A stretch of 64,000 bases of DNA from Acinetobacter sp. WU_MDCI_Axc73 (GCF_025562455.1 NZ_JAHPRO010000006.1:1-64000), one strand, 5' to 3'. Shown: positions 25,630-35,864, counted from the stretch's first letter. The notes: generated by a model not told the origin, from the sequence alone. Program-made: numbers and translations.

Positions 25630-28459
25630 ATTTTCTCACTTCGCCACTGCCCGTGACGTTAATAATGCAACGACCGCATAAACCAGGATGATCTGCATGT
25701 GTATTCACATCTGGCAGTACATGCCAACAGCGGACACATTTTTCGCCTTCAGCCGCCGAAATTTGGACACGTAGGCCATCCATCTCAGTGGTTTCCCCTT
25801 GTTCTGCATACGGGTAAACCTTGACTTGAGAGGTGATCAAGACAAAACGTAGCTCATCACCCAACTGGTTTAATACGCTTTGAAGTTCATCTTTGGCCCA
25901 GATGTCTACCTTGGCTGAAAGATTACTGCCCACCAGTTTGGCATTACGTGCTGCTTCAATCTGTTTATTTACTGCTGATTTTACGCTAATTAATGTTTGC
26001 CAATTGGCTTCTGAAATCAGGTTCGCTGTTGACGCCACTGGAATGTTGTACCATTCAGCTGTAAAGACATATTGCTCAGTTTGTTCTGGGATGAGTGGCC
26101 ATGCTTCTTGGGCAGTAAAGCTTAAAATCGGTGCCATCCAGCGAACAAAAGCCTGTACCAGATGATACAGTGCAGTTTGCGCAGAATGACGAGCTTGTGA
26201 ATCTGCTTTGGTGGTGTACTGACGATCTTTAATGATATCGAGATAAAAACCACCCAAGTCATTAATGCAGAAGTTGGTCAAGGCGCTACAGACGATATGG
26301 AAGTTCATATCTTCATACGCTTGCTGAATGGTTTTTTGAACTTCAGCAGCACGTTGTAGGATGTATTGATCCAATGCAATCAGTTGATCGACTGGTAAAG
26401 CATCACTTGATGGTTTAAAGCCATTCAAGTTGGCCAGTAAGAAACGTAAGGTATTACGGATACGACGATAACCATCTGAGGCACGGCTGAAGATTTCTTT
26501 ACCTGCGGTCATTTCATAACGATAGTCACTCGATGCAATCCAGAAACGCAGACCATCAGCCCCCATATCTTTGATGATGTCTTGTGGGGTAATGATATTG
26601 CCTAAAGATTTGGACATCTTACGGCCTTTTTCATCGACCACGAAACCATGTGTGAGCAGACCTTTATATGGTGCACGTTGATTGATGGCAATCGAGGTCA
26701 GCAATGAGGACTGGAACCAACCACGATGTTGGTCTGAACCTTCCAGATATAAATCGGCAGGATCGGTGAGTTCTTCGCGCTGACGTAGCACTGCATAATG
26801 GGTTGTACCAGAGTCAAACCAGACATCCAATGTATCGCGAACCGCATTGTATTGTTCAGCATCGGCACCAATAAAGTCTTTGGCCTCACGCTTAAACCAA
26901 GCATCGATGCCTTCTTGCTCGATCAGCTTTGCGACTTCTTCAATCAGCTCAGGGGTACGTGGGTGAAGCTCATTGGTGTCTTTATGCACAAAGAATGGAA
27001 TAGGCACACCCCAAGTCCGTTGACGTGAGATACACCAGTCTGGACGACCTTCAATCATCGACTCGATTCGATTTTTACCCCAGTCGGGTACAAAACTGAT
27101 GTCATTTTCAATCGCATTGAGGGCACATTCACGGAGACCTTTGGCATCCATGCTGATAAACCATTGTGGAGTTGCACGGAAGATAATTGGGGTTTTGTGG
27201 CGCCAGCAATGCGGATAGCTATGCACAATTGGTTGGTGTGCCCAAAGACGACCCACTGTCGCCAATGCTTCAATAATCTGTGGATTGGCTTTGTAGATAT
27301 GCTCGCCCGAGAAAATTGGCGAAGTTGGTAGATATACACCATTGCCACCGACTGGATTATCGACTTTGAGATTGTAAATCAAACCCACTTTATAGTCGTC
27401 TGCACCGTGGCCTGGCGCAGTATGTACGGCACCTGTACCACTGGTGGCAATGACATGTTCACCTAAAATTACAGGAACCTGACGATCTGCTAATAGTGGA
27501 TGTTGTAATTGAAGCAGTTCAAGCACCGCACCTTTAAAATCAGCCAATACCACTGGATTCTCGAGCTTGTAACGAGCAATAGCAGATTCAACCAGATCTT
27601 TGGCCAAAATGAGGTTTTGCACGCCACGATCACTATTCACCTGAACCAGTTGATATTCAATTTCAGCATGTAATGAGACCGCTTGGTTAGCAGGTAAAGT
27701 CCACGGTGTCGTGGTCCAGATGACGATATCTGTTGGCACTGAAACTTCGACATTTAAACGTTGAGCCAGATCACTCAGATCAACGACGCCAAAACCAACA
27801 TCAATCGCATCTGATTTTTTATCTTCATATTCAACTTCTGCTTCTGCCAGCGCAGAACCACAATCGATACACCAGTTCACTGGTTTTAAGCCTGGCTCGA
27901 TATGACCTGCTTTCTGAATTTCACCCAAAGCACGGACAATATCTGCTTCTTGTTTAAAGTTCATGGTCAGATACGGATCTTGCCAGTCACCAAACACGCC
28001 CATACGGATAAAGTCTTTGCGCTGTAAATCAACCTGACTCATGGCGTATTCACGGCAGGCTTTACGGAAGGTCGAAGCATCGACTTTCACACCGACTTTG
28101 CCGACTTTTTCTTCGACTTTTAGCTCAATCGGTAAACCGTGACAGTCCCAACCTGGGACATAAGGTGCATCAAAGCCATCCATTACACGGCTTTTAACAA
28201 TAATATCTTTTAAGACTTTGTTGACCGCATGACCCAAATGGATCTGACCATTGGCATAAGGGGGGCCATCATGTAAAACATATTTTTTCTTGCCAATACG
28301 CGCTGCACGAATCTTCTGATAAATGTTGTCGGCATACCACTCTTCTAACCATTTGACTTCGCGCACGGCCAAGTTGGCTTTCATGGCAAATTCGGTGCCC
28401 GGCAGGTTTAGCGTGGCTTTATAATCCACTGCATTTTCAGGAGTTTGCTTATCGCTCAT
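25622..28459 (-). CDS. ileS: Isoleucyl-tRNA synthetase
   Basis: A 945-residue class Ia aminoacyl-tRNA synthetase that charges tRNA-Ile. The HIGH-type motif occurs in [16 protein letters not shown] (about residue 67), the editing domain [12 protein letters not shown] near residue 245, the catalytic-core [14 protein letters not shown], and KMSKS in [11 protein letters not shown] near 610. The C-terminal zinc site [11 protein letters not shown]...GLCGRC is complete, placing it in the mupirocin-sensitive type 1 group. It lies between ribF (66 bp upstream) and lspA (8-bp overlap). Confidence 0.98.
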   Translation of the reverse strand: MSDKQTPENAVDYKATLNLPGTEFAMKANLAVREVKWLEEWYADNIYQKIRAARIGKKKYVLHDGPPYANGQIHLGHAVNKVLKDIIVKSRVMDGFDAPYVPGWDCHGLPIELKVEEKVGKVGVKVDASTFRKACREYAMSQVDLQRKDFIRMGVFGDWQDPYLTMNFKQEADIVRALGEIQKAGHIEPGLKPVNWCIDCGSALAEAEVEYEDKKSDAIDVGFGVVDLSDLAQRLNVEVSVPTDIVIWTTTPWTLPANQAVSLHAEIEYQLVQVNSDRGVQNLILAKDLVESAIARYKLENPVVLADFKGAVLELLQLQHPLLADRQVPVILGEHVIATSGTGAVHTAPGHGADDYKVGLIYNLKVDNPVGGNGVYLPTSPIFSGEHIYKANPQIIEALATVGRLWAHQPIVHSYPHCWRHKTPIIFRATPQWFISMDAKGLRECALNAIENDISFVPDWGKNRIESMIEGRPDWCISRQRTWGVPIPFFVHKDTNELHPRTPELIEEVAKLIEQEGIDAWFKREAKDFIGADAEQYNAVRDTLDVWFDSGTTHYAVLRQREELTDPADLYLEGSDQHRGWFQSSLLTSIAINQRAPYKGLLTHGFVVDEKGRKMSKSLGNIITPQDIIKDMGADGLRFWIASSDYRYEMTAGKEIFSRASDGYRRIRNTLRFLLANLNGFKPSSDALPVDQLIALDQYILQRAAEVQKTIQQAYEDMNFHIVCSALTNFCINDLGGFYLDIIKDRQYTTKADSQARHSAQTALYHLVQAFVRWMAPILSFTAQEAWPLIPEQTEQYVFTAEWYNIPVASTANLISEANWQTLISVKSAVNKQIEAARNAKLVGSNLSAKVDIWAKDELQSVLNQLGDELRFVLITSQVKVYPYAEQGETTEMDGLRVQISAAEGEKCVRCWHVLPDVNTHADHPGLCGRCIINVTGSGEVRKYA

Positions 28460-28525
28460 GCAAGTTGTCTTCCAGTTCGATCAGCGTTAAAGCTGACGTA
28501 TTTTAGCATCAAAAAAAAATCAAGA

Positions 28526-29527
28526 TTAAAAAGGGAATTGTGGGCATTGCTTTCGAAATTCAAGCAGATCCTCCACATCTTGGTCAATTCCAGCTTTCAG
28601 CGCGTCTAGCGATGGATAATTTCGTTCACCATGTAAAAAGTTTAGAAACGTCACTCGCATCAACAGGCCATACAGATTAGCAGAAACTTCCGGGAAATGT
28701 ACTTCCAATCGCCATTCAGGATGTTCCTGTTTGATGGCAGGGCGTGTGCCAACATGGCCTGCACCAAATAAACTGTCGGGGTGGTAGCCTGCAATGCCTG
28801 TCTGTGTAGGATCATCACTTTGTACTTTATCGCGTAGAGAAGTGTTTTCACAGACCACATCCACCCCATAAATTCCACTTAAACAGGGTTTATGACGGTT
28901 TAAACGCACATTAATGGTAGGGAAATTAATGGTTCTGCCAATCTGATCGCCATATTGCACTCGACCTATAATGCTATAAGGACGCCCCAACAGCTGTGCT
29001 GCTAGAGCCAAATCACCTTCGGCTAAAACCTGACGAATGCGGGTAGAGCTGACTCGGTCACCATGATATTCAATGGTATCTAAATTGGTGACTTGAAAGC
29101 CGTAATCACGTAAAAACTCGCTATTGCCCTGACGATTTTTACCAAAATGGAAATCATCGCCCAAAATCAGTTGCTGCGCATTGAGTTTAAAATGTAGTAA
29201 ATCTGCAAATTGTTGCGCGCTTAGACCGCGAAATTGTTCATCAAATTTGGCAATAGCAATATAGTCTACACCTAATTCAGTCAAATATTCGACTTTTTCT
29301 CGAAGCGAACTAATCCGTGGTGGCGCATCAAATCCTTTAAAATATTCAAGGGGTTGTGGCTCAAAGATCATCACTAGCGTTTTTAAACCGTTTGATTGTG
29401 CAATTTTTTTCAGTTGCGCGATCATCGCCTGATGCCCCAAATGGACACCGTCAAAGTTGCCAATTGTGACCGCGGTCGCAGGCAACTTAAAATTTGGCGA
29501 TAAGGCATTCAGGCGGAGCAGTTTCAT
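28526..29527 (-). CDS. ribF: Bifunctional riboflavin kinase / FAD synthetase
   Basis: A 333-residue enzyme making FMN and then FAD from riboflavin. The N-terminal nucleotidyltransferase domain has TIGNFDGVHLGHQAMI (about residues 22-37) and DDFHFGKNRQGN. SSTRIRQVLAEGD leads into the C-terminal kinase domain, with GRPYSIIGRVQYGDQIGRTINFPTINV and the end-motif LHGERNYPSLDALKAGIDQD. An internal stretch at about residues 235-265 looks longer than the usual kinase loop. The ATG at 29527 (MKLLRLN) is preferred to an upstream TTG. ribF before ileS is a common order. Confidence 0.95.
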   Translation of the reverse strand: MKLLRLNALSPNFKLPATAVTIGNFDGVHLGHQAMIAQLKKIAQSNGLKTLVMIFEPQPLEYFKGFDAPPRISSLREKVEYLTELGVDYIAIAKFDEQFRGLSAQQFADLLHFKLNAQQLILGDDFHFGKNRQGNSEFLRDYGFQVTNLDTIEYHGDRVSSTRIRQVLAEGDLALAAQLLGRPYSIIGRVQYGDQIGRTINFPTINVRLNRHKPCLSGIYGVDVVCENTSLRDKVQSDDPTQTGIAGYHPDSLFGAGHVGTRPAIKQEHPEWRLEVHFPEVSANLYGLLMRVTFLNFLHGERNYPSLDALKAGIDQDVEDLLEFRKQCPQFPF

Positions 29528-29731
29528 GGATGTCAATGAAGCTAATTTTTGAAAGTCCTCTATATTGCCATAAACTGAGGGCTTGGTGCTATTGTTGCGT
29601 TTTTATGCAGGCAAAAAGCGCTATCTTTTTTCTTATTATAAATAATATTGATAATTAGATTAAAAATAAATCAATTTTTCTTATTTTAAACTTTGATTAT
29701 GATGTCCTTATCAGACGATGAGATGAATTGA

Positions 29732-30871
29732 ATGAATATTCTATTTGATCAAATGCAATTGAAGCAGAAATTGATTCGCGAGTTTACCCCCAATTGGTTT
29801 GCGGTGGTCATGGGTACGGGCGTTGTAGCCTTGATATTGGCACATTTCCCTTTCGCATCCAGTTTATTTTATCGTCTTGGCATGATGTTATGGATATTCA
29901 ATAGCGTATTGTTCATTGTTTTTAGTGTGCTGTATCTTGCACGCTGGTTTTTCTACCCTGAAGAAGCCAAGCAGATTTTGAATCATCCCACTATGAGTTT
30001 GTTTCTTGGTACGATTCCAATGGCACTGGCAACGGTTCTCAATGGTTTTTTAACCTATGGATTGCCTCTTTTTGGTGAATTTGCTGTTCTTATTGCGCTT
30101 AAACTTTGGTATCTAGATGTGCTATTGGCGATTTTGGTAGGATGGATCGTGCCATTTTGTATGTTTAGTCGTCAGCAACATACACTACCGACCATGACCG
30201 CAATGTGGTTGCTTCCTATTGTCGCCGCAGAAGTTGCCGCAAGTTCTGGGGGCTTAATTTTGAATGTTGCGCCACATTTACCCAATGCTGTCGCAATCTT
30301 ATGGGGCAGTTACATCCTCTGGGGCATGTCTGTATTACCTGCCTTTTTAGTTTTGGCCATTTTGGTTTTACGCTTGGCCTTACATCAGATCCCCCAAAAA
30401 GAATTAGCGATTTCAAGCTGGTTATCGATCGGCCCGATTGGAACGGGAGCGCTGGCAATGCTGTTACTTGGACAGGCTGCTCCACAGGTTTTGCAACAAC
30501 ATAATTTACACATGCTTGGGCCTTTTTTGCAGCATAGTGGTTTATTCATTGGTCTGGTGTTTATGGGAGTCGGCATCTGGTGGCTAGGTATTGCGATTTT
30601 TGCAAGTTTGCATCATTTGCGACAGGGCATTCCATTTAATTTGGGCTGGTGGGGGCTAACCTTTCCTTTGGGAGTGTTTATCTTGGCACTGCAACAATTG
30701 GCGTTACAATTACAATGGAGTAGTTTGACGGTGATTGTCCACGGTTTGATGATGTTGCTATTGGGTTTATGGGTATTGGTCACTTTAAAAACCATTCGTG
30801 GTGCATATACAGGACAATTATTTTTTTCTCCTTGCTTACAGATTTGGAAACAGCAGCAGGAAAATCATTAA
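29732..30871 (+). CDS. TDT-family (TehA/SLAC1-like) membrane transporter
   Basis: A 379-residue membrane protein with about ten hydrophobic helices and the family start FTPNWFAVVMGTGVVALIL. TDT/SLAC1 proteins are anion channels or exporters, with members linked to C4-dicarboxylate, sulfite and tellurite. The HNLHMLGPFLQHSGLFIGLVFMGVGIWWLGIA segment late in the protein is typical. The substrate cannot be assigned. It stands as a single gene, with a terminator-less 74-bp gap to the following nucleosidase gene. Confidence 0.8.
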   Translation: MNILFDQMQLKQKLIREFTPNWFAVVMGTGVVALILAHFPFASSLFYRLGMMLWIFNSVLFIVFSVLYLARWFFYPEEAKQILNHPTMSLFLGTIPMALATVLNGFLTYGLPLFGEFAVLIALKLWYLDVLLAILVGWIVPFCMFSRQQHTLPTMTAMWLLPIVAAEVAASSGGLILNVAPHLPNAVAILWGSYILWGMSVLPAFLVLAILVLRLALHQIPQKELAISSWLSIGPIGTGALAMLLLGQAAPQVLQQHNLHMLGPFLQHSGLFIGLVFMGVGIWWLGIAIFASLHHLRQGIPFNLGWWGLTFPLGVFILALQQLALQLQWSSLTVIVHGLMMLLLGLWVLVTLKTIRGAYTGQLFFSPCLQIWKQQQENH

Positions 30872-30886
30872 TTCTTTTTAGATAAA

Positions 30887-30900
30887 GTTGTATATACAAC
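30887..30900. promoter_or_regulatory. Perfect 14-bp palindrome, candidate GntR/HutC-type operator
   Basis: GTTGTATATACAAC is a perfect inverted repeat 46 bases upstream of the nucleosidase start. The TGTATATACA core resembles operators of the HutC/UTRA branch of GntR regulators. No GntR regulator is encoded in this window, so the regulator would act from elsewhere. This is inference from the motif shape only. Confidence 0.4.
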
Positions 30901-30945
30901 ATTGATCAGCTTAAATGCGCTGTAATGAAACGAAGAGAATACAAC

Positions 30946-31506
30946 ATGAAAGTTGCGCTGATCATGGCAATTCCTGATGAATCCAAAGGTCTATTTGAGC
31001 AGGCGGGTATTACCGTCCATTACAGTGGTATTGGTAAAATCAATGCGACCTATACTGCATTTGATGTGATTCAAAAAACGGGATGTGATGTGCTGTTGAA
31101 TTTAGGTAGTGCAGGCAGTGCTACGTTTGATGCACATACATTGGTTGAAGTCAGTCAGGTGGTGCAACGTGATATGGACGTATCTCCTTTGGGCTTTGCA
31201 ATTGGAACAACGCCTTTGGATCAGCAATTTCCCGCTGAAATCGAACTTCAACCCTTTTTTTCAGAATTGCCAAAAGGCATTTGCGGTACAGGTGATTCTT
31301 TTGAAACGGGTGCACCCAAGCTCAACTGTGATCTGGTGGATATGGAAGTGTATGCGATTGCCAAAGTTTGTAAAAAATTAGGCGTCCGCTGTATTTCAGT
31401 CAAATATATTAGTGATGGCGCCAATGATACGGCACATTTGGATTGGGAAGCCAATTTACTTCTGGGCGCACAAAAAATGTTGGCCTTATATCAACGGTAT
31501 TTCTAA
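30946..31506 (+). CDS. Purine nucleosidase-like protein (MTA/SAH nucleosidase fold)
   Basis: A 186-residue protein, shorter than classical Pfs/MtnN (about 230). It shows the family fold: ALIMAIPDESKGLFEQAGI at the N-terminus, LLNLGSAGS (ribose/purine-site glycine loop) near residue 58, VDMEVYAIAKVC (catalytic Glu region) and KYISDGAND (purine-binding Asp). It may hydrolyse methylthioadenosine, S-adenosylhomocysteine or another nucleoside. It lies directly before the pyrimidine degradation genes, and a role in nucleoside salvage feeding Rut is possible but not shown. ATG 30946 has AGAGA upstream, whereas ATG 30925 lacks a ribosome site. Confidence 0.75.
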   Translation: MKVALIMAIPDESKGLFEQAGITVHYSGIGKINATYTAFDVIQKTGCDVLLNLGSAGSATFDAHTLVEVSQVVQRDMDVSPLGFAIGTTPLDQQFPAEIELQPFFSELPKGICGTGDSFETGAPKLNCDLVDMEVYAIAKVCKKLGVRCISVKYISDGANDTAHLDWEANLLLGAQKMLALYQRYF

Positions 31507-31532
31507 TAATAGTGGATGGAGTTTCAAGAAAA

Positions 31533-31548
31533 AGGCATAAATTTTGCT
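31533..31548 (+). promoter_or_regulatory. Sigma-54 -24/-12 promoter of rutD
   Basis: AGGCATAAATTTTGCT carries GG and GC exactly ten bases apart and agrees with the sigma-54 consensus TGGCAY-N5-TTGCW at all but one conserved position. Transcription would start near 31558, about 28 bases before the rutD ATG. This implies activation by an enhancer-binding protein such as NtrC under nitrogen limitation. Confidence 0.65.
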
Positions 31549-31568
31549 GATAGATAGACATATTAATT

Positions 31569-31584
31569 TTTACCAAATGGTTTA
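31569..31584. promoter_or_regulatory. RutR-like operator overlapping the rutD leader
   Basis: TTTACCAAATGGTTTA matches the RutR-type inverted repeat (TTGACCA-NN-TGGTCAA as I recall it) in the ACCA-NN-TGGT core, with the same 2-base spacer. It lies just downstream of the predicted sigma-54 start and two bases before the rutD ATG, where bound repressor would block elongation or initiation. Confidence 0.55.
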
Positions 31585-31586
31585 AA

Positions 31587-32378
31587 ATGAACTATCAACT
31601 TTATCCCGCTTTAAATGCCAGTCAGGAATATGTGGTTTTTTCTTCGGGTCTGGGTGGACACGGTCAGTTTTGGCAGCCACAGATAGCTGCTTTTCAGCAA
31701 GTTTACAATGTTTTGATTTATGATCATGAAGGCTGTCATGCTGATAGTGCTTTATTGTCAGAAACATATTCTTTTCTGGATTTAGCCGAGCAGATTAAAA
31801 ATCTATTGCTGCAACTTGATATTCACCAGTTCCATTTTATTGGTCATGCGATAGGCGGATTTATTGGACTGGAATTAACTCAGTTGCTTGGTACATCTAG
31901 ATTAAATATGCAAAGTTTAACCATCATTAATGGCTGGGTAGATTTAGATCCCCATACTTTAAAATGTTTCCAAACCCGACTGGCTTTACTGGAACATGCA
32001 GGTATTGCTGCCTATGTGGCTGCACAAGCATTATTTTTATATCCGCCAAGTTGGATTTCTCAATATTACCTCGATATTGAACAACAAGAACAAAAACAAC
32101 AACAGGACTTTCCACCAATTCAAAATGTGATGCGACGTATAGCAGCATTAACGCATTTTCAAATCACATCTGAGCATTTAAAGATGCTTACTCAAAAGTC
32201 TGTTCTTTTAATTGCAAATCAAGATGATATGCTAGTGCCGTATCAACAAAGTTTAAAACTCTGGAAATTAGTACCTCAGGCCGAACTCTATTTGATGGCT
32301 GAAGGTGGACATGCTTCAACGGTAACTCAAGCTACTTTGGTTAATCAGCGGATTTTAAAATTTTTACAGCAGATTTGA
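31587..32378 (+). CDS. rutD: Alpha/beta hydrolase RutD (pyrimidine degradation)
   Basis: A 263-residue alpha/beta hydrolase assigned to the Rut pathway, where RutD is proposed to speed hydrolysis of aminoacrylate to malonic semialdehyde and ammonia. The oxyanion segment FSSGLGGHGQFW (about residue 19), DHEGCHADS, and the nucleophile-elbow position GHAIGGFIG (near 90) are visible. The elbow has alanine instead of serine, which I believe is shared by RutD proteins and argues against classic esterase activity. An Asp (NQDDMLVPYQQS) and His (EGGHAS) complete the usual triad positions. It is separated from rutABCFG by rutR. Confidence 0.85.
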   Translation: MNYQLYPALNASQEYVVFSSGLGGHGQFWQPQIAAFQQVYNVLIYDHEGCHADSALLSETYSFLDLAEQIKNLLLQLDIHQFHFIGHAIGGFIGLELTQLLGTSRLNMQSLTIINGWVDLDPHTLKCFQTRLALLEHAGIAAYVAAQALFLYPPSWISQYYLDIEQQEQKQQQDFPPIQNVMRRIAALTHFQITSEHLKMLTQKSVLLIANQDDMLVPYQQSLKLWKLVPQAELYLMAEGGHASTVTQATLVNQRILKFLQQI

Positions 32379-32469
32379 TCGATCTTCATCACAGTTCAAA
32401 TCATAGCGAAATGCGCTGTGATGAGTCTCGTCAAATTTAATCTAAATCTCTAACTAGAACCGATAAAGA

Positions 32470-33096
32470 TCAAGCTGTAGGACGTGGTAATACACCGTAA
32501 AGCATCATATGTACCGTATGTTCAATGGCACGTTGTTGCATACTTCGATTGCGAAGAGTCTTTCCTGTGACCATTTCCATCTGCATACTAAAATCTGCAT
32601 AGTTCTGAGTAATTGCCCAGATATTTAAAATCAAGAGTTCAGGATCAATATCAACAGAAATTTTGCCTTGTTCTTGCCAAGTCTGAATAACTTTGGCTTT
32701 GCGCTTAAATAGTTTTTTTAGAGGTCCTTTTAAAATTTCCAAAATATGCGGCGCACCTTGAATAATTTCTAGGGCAAACAGTTTAGAGGCTTTAGGTTGA
32801 GTCCGTGACACTTCTATTTTTTGAATCAAATAATGCGCCAGTGCTTCTGTTGGTTCGAGTTCGACTTCCAGTGTTTGTAGAGGTGCCAGCCATTTTTGTA
32901 AAACCGTCGTCAGCACTTCCACATAAAGTGCTTCTTTATTTTCATAATAATAGAAAATATTAGACTTATGCATATTTGCCAGTTGAGCAATTTCATCCAG
33001 ACTTGCCCCGCTAAAACCGTAAGTTGAAAAGACATCCAGCGCAGCACTGAGCAACTGATTTCGTTTTTGCGTACTCTTTTTTTGTTCCATTGGCAT
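32470..33096 (-). CDS. rutR: TetR-family regulator of pyrimidine degradation, RutR
   Basis: A regulator of about 208 residues. The N-terminal helix-turn-helix (LLSAALDVFSTYGFSGASLDEIAQLANMHKSNIFYYYENKEALY) and the C-terminal ligand domain (EVSRTQPKASKLFALEIIQGAPHIL, INIWAITQNYADF-type, TGKTLRN) closely follow E. coli RutR, which binds uracil/thymine and represses rut genes. It sits between rutD and rutA on the opposite strand, so it can control both units. The start is uncertain: ATG 33096 is chosen, and GTG 33150 would add 18 residues. Neither has a strong ribosome site. Confidence 0.87.
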   Translation of the reverse strand: MPMEQKKSTQKRNQLLSAALDVFSTYGFSGASLDEIAQLANMHKSNIFYYYENKEALYVEVLTTVLQKWLAPLQTLEVELEPTEALAHYLIQKIEVSRTQPKASKLFALEIIQGAPHILEILKGPLKKLFKRKAKVIQTWQEQGKISVDIDPELLILNIWAITQNYADFSMQMEMVTGKTLRNRSMQQRAIEHTVHMMLYGVLPRPTA

Positions 33097-33374
33097 AACT
33101 AGTTTAGACGGTTCAAGAGGATTGTAAGGTAAAGCGTGCGATTTGTGCACAGCCTAAATTTATTTTTCTGCCCGAGAAGAAAAAATAAGTGCTTCATCTT
33201 GCAAGAGTTGTTTGAAATTTCAGCATCTTTTTGTTTAAAAAGCAAACATATTATATAAATTTTAGTCGAATGCCATGATCATGGTTTTGCTGTTTTTTTG
33301 CACGTTATTGACTCACTTTTCACTCAAATAGTGCATGTTTGTGCGCCATAATTTTACTAAACGGTAAAAACAAT

Positions 33375-33390
33375 TTGACCATATGTTTTA
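33375..33390. promoter_or_regulatory. RutR-like operator upstream of rutA
   Basis: TTGACCATATGTTTTA has one perfect RutR half site (TTGACCA), a 2-base spacer and a weaker second half. It lies about 35 bases before the sigma-54 element of rutA and in the rutR-rutA divergent region, so it could regulate both. Apart from this and the adjacent sigma-54 element, I see no gene in 33151-33543. Confidence 0.45.
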
Positions 33391-33423
33391 TTCAAATACT
33401 TATAAATTATGAATAAAACGAAG

Positions 33424-33440
33424 TTGGCATGGTGTATGCA
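33424..33440 (+). promoter_or_regulatory. Sigma-54 -24/-12 promoter of rutABCFG
   Basis: TTGGCATGGTGTATGCA contains TGGCAT, a five-base spacer and ATGCA, with GG and GC ten bases apart, matching sigma-54 promoters. Predicted start is near 33451, leaving a 93-base leader before rutA. E. coli rut is also under NtrC and sigma-54. I could not find a clean NtrC enhancer pair upstream. Confidence 0.7.
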
Positions 33441-33543
33441 TTAGAAAATAATAAGAAATGGCCATTCTTAAAAATTGAATCGATGAGTTTTAGCGAGTGC
33501 TCAAGTCATCCATGAATTACATCTTCCCAAGAGGATTGACCAA

Positions 33544-34653
33544 ATGAAAATAGGTGTTTTTTGTCCAATCGGAAACAATGGCTGGCTGCTTTCAGAAAAT
33601 GCGCCACAATATATGCCCACTTTTGAACTCAATAAGCAAATCGTACAACGTGCTGAACATTATGGTTTTGATTTTGCACTGTCTATGATCAAGTTGCGTG
33701 GATTTGGTGGAAAAACTGAATTTTGGGATCATAACCTCGAAACTTTTACTCTGATGGCAGGACTGGCTGCGGTCACGAGCAAAATCAAAATTTATGCGAC
33801 AGCTGCGACTTTGGTCATGGCACCTGCGATTGTGGCGCGTATGGCCTCGACCATCGATTCAATCTCCAATGGACGCTTTGGTCTTAATGTAGTGACAGGT
33901 TGGCAAGCCCCTGAATATAGTCAAATGGGCATGTGGCCAGGCGATGAATACTTTGCGAAACGTTACGAGTATTTATCTGAGTATGTGCAGATTCTCCGAG
34001 AACTTTGGGCGACAGGACAGTCGGACTTTAAAGGCGAGCATTTCCAGATGGAAGACTGTCGTGTCAGTCCATTACCTCAGGCTGACATGAAGATTATATG
34101 TGCAGGACAATCCGATACAGGGCTCGAATTTTCCGCCCAACATGCCGACTATAATTTTGTGTTTGGCAAAGGTTTAAATACCCCAACGGCCTATGCCGAT
34201 ATTAATGACCGCTTAAAACATTTTACGGATCAGACTGGACGAGATGTTCAAACCTATGTGCTGTTTATGGTAATTGCGGCAGAAACCGATGCTGACGCTC
34301 TGGCTAAGTGGCAAAGCTATAACGATGGTGCCGATGTAGAGGCGATCAATTGGCTGATGAATCAGGGCGGCAAAGACACCAAATCGGGTACAGATACCAA
34401 TATTCGTCAAATGGCATCTAGTGTTTCCCCCGTCAATATCAATATGGGAACACTAGTAGGTTCGTATGAGAAGGTCGCAGCCATGCTGGATGAAATTGCT
34501 GAGATTCAAGGGACAGAAGGCATCTTGCTGACCTTTGATGATTTTGTACAAGGCATTGAAGATTTTGGTGAGCGGATTCAACCGCTGATGAAATCTCGTC
34601 AGGACGCCGTTGCCGAATATCAAAGCTTAAGTCCACTGGAGAAAAGCGCATGA
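33544..34653 (+). CDS. rutA: Pyrimidine monooxygenase RutA
   Basis: A 369-residue bacterial-luciferase-like flavin monooxygenase that opens the uracil ring between N3 and C4 using reduced FMN and oxygen, giving ureidoacrylate peracid. Characteristic segments are [29 protein letters not shown] at the N-terminus, [34 protein letters not shown] in the middle, and [43 protein letters not shown] at the end. It is the first gene of rutABCFG; its stop overlaps the rutB start by 4 bp. RutF should supply the reduced flavin. Confidence 0.96.
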   Translation: MKIGVFCPIGNNGWLLSENAPQYMPTFELNKQIVQRAEHYGFDFALSMIKLRGFGGKTEFWDHNLETFTLMAGLAAVTSKIKIYATAATLVMAPAIVARMASTIDSISNGRFGLNVVTGWQAPEYSQMGMWPGDEYFAKRYEYLSEYVQILRELWATGQSDFKGEHFQMEDCRVSPLPQADMKIICAGQSDTGLEFSAQHADYNFVFGKGLNTPTAYADINDRLKHFTDQTGRDVQTYVLFMVIAAETDADALAKWQSYNDGADVEAINWLMNQGGKDTKSGTDTNIRQMASSVSPVNINMGTLVGSYEKVAAMLDEIAEIQGTEGILLTFDDFVQGIEDFGERIQPLMKSRQDAVAEYQSLSPLEKSA

Positions 34654-35387
34654 ATACCATTCTTACAGATTTTACCGAACGTGCAGGCACAGGTCGTGTA
34701 TTAAAAGCGGAACCTGAAGCTATTCAACTTGCACCAGAGCAGACGGCCTTAATCGTGATTGATATGCAAAATGCTTATACCTCTATCGGAGGCTATCTGG
34801 ATTTGGCGGGTTTTGATGTCTCCAAAACCAAACCCGTGGTTGCAAATATTAAAAAAGCGATTGCAGCAGCACATGCCGCGGGGATTCAAGTCATTTACTT
34901 TAAAAATGGTTGGGATCATCAATATATCGAAGCGGGTGGTGTAGGGTCCCCTAATTTTCATAAATCCAATGCACTGAAAACCATGCGTAAGCAGCCTGAG
35001 CTACAGGGTAAATTACTGGCAAAAGGCGGTTGGGATTTTGAACTGATTGATGAGTTACAACCTACTGCACAAGACATTGTGATTGAAAAACCACGATATA
35101 GCGGTTTCTTCAATACCGCACTCGACAGCATGTTACGTGCTCGTGGGATTCGTAATTTGGTGTTTGTCGGGATTGCCACCAATGTCTGTGTAGAGTCGAC
35201 TTTGCGAGATGGTTTTTTTCTCGAATATTTCGGGGTGGCCTTAGACGATGCCTGTTATCAGGCTGGCCCACCCGAAATGCATACTGCCAGCATGTACAAC
35301 ATCAAAACCTTTTTTGGCTGGGTGTCAGATACACAAAGTTTCGTCGATACATTTCAACATAACCAACAATTAGCCAAGACCGCTTAA
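34650..35387 (+). CDS. rutB: Ureidoacrylate amidohydrolase RutB
   Basis: A 245-residue isochorismatase-like cysteine hydrolase that splits ureidoacrylate (or its peracid) to aminoacrylate and carbamate. The catalytic triad positions are seen: Asp in [10 protein letters not shown], Lys in [13 protein letters not shown] and Cys in [21 protein letters not shown]. Length and N-terminal extension agree with E. coli RutB. The ATG overlaps the rutA TGA (ATGA). Confidence 0.96.
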   Translation: MNTILTDFTERAGTGRVLKAEPEAIQLAPEQTALIVIDMQNAYTSIGGYLDLAGFDVSKTKPVVANIKKAIAAAHAAGIQVIYFKNGWDHQYIEAGGVGSPNFHKSNALKTMRKQPELQGKLLAKGGWDFELIDELQPTAQDIVIEKPRYSGFFNTALDSMLRARGIRNLVFVGIATNVCVESTLRDGFFLEYFGVALDDACYQAGPPEMHTASMYNIKTFFGWVSDTQSFVDTFQHNQQLAKTA

Positions 35388-35399
35388 GGAAGTATCGCC

Positions 35400-35780
35400 A
35401 TGCCTAAAGAAATTGTATTACCAGCAGGAACACCACCGCCTTTAGCCCCTTATGTACCTGCAACCAAAGCCGATAATATCGTATATGTCTCAGGGATTTT
35501 AGCTTTTGATGAAAATAACAATGTCCTACATGTTGGAGATGCCGCCGCACAAACCCGCCATGTGTTAGAAGCCATCAAGAGCATTTTGAGCAATGCGGGA
35601 GGCAGTTTAAAAGATGTCACCTTTAACCATATTTTTTTAAGAGACTGGGCAGATTATGCCGCGATAAATCAGGTTTATGCGGAATATTTTCCAGATGAAC
35701 GTCCAGCACGTTACTGCATTCAGGTGGGCTTGGTCAAACCTGATGCACTTGTTGAAATCGCGTCAATTGCACACGTTTAA
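35400..35780 (+). CDS. rutC: RidA-family 3-aminoacrylate deaminase RutC
   Basis: A 126-residue RidA/YjgF-family protein that removes reactive 3-aminoacrylate generated by RutB. It has the start [29 protein letters not shown], the central [16 protein letters not shown] helix, and [27 protein letters not shown] with the conserved Arg and Glu that bind the carboxylate. It lies 12 bp after rutB with GGAAG before the ATG. Confidence 0.95.
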   Translation: MPKEIVLPAGTPPPLAPYVPATKADNIVYVSGILAFDENNNVLHVGDAAAQTRHVLEAIKSILSNAGGSLKDVTFNHIFLRDWADYAAINQVYAEYFPDERPARYCIQVGLVKPDALVEIASIAHV

Positions 35781-35864
35781 CTACACCAAAAACCAATTTC
35801 TTTATGCTGTTAAATAACATACGTGAATCCTCATAACTTTAATGTTTTGAGGGGGAGATCAGCA

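Noticed and set aside
33298..33350. NtrC enhancer sites upstream of rutA
   Set aside because: Several TGCAC and GTGC half-like words occur, but none forms a properly spaced inverted repeat, so no site is called.
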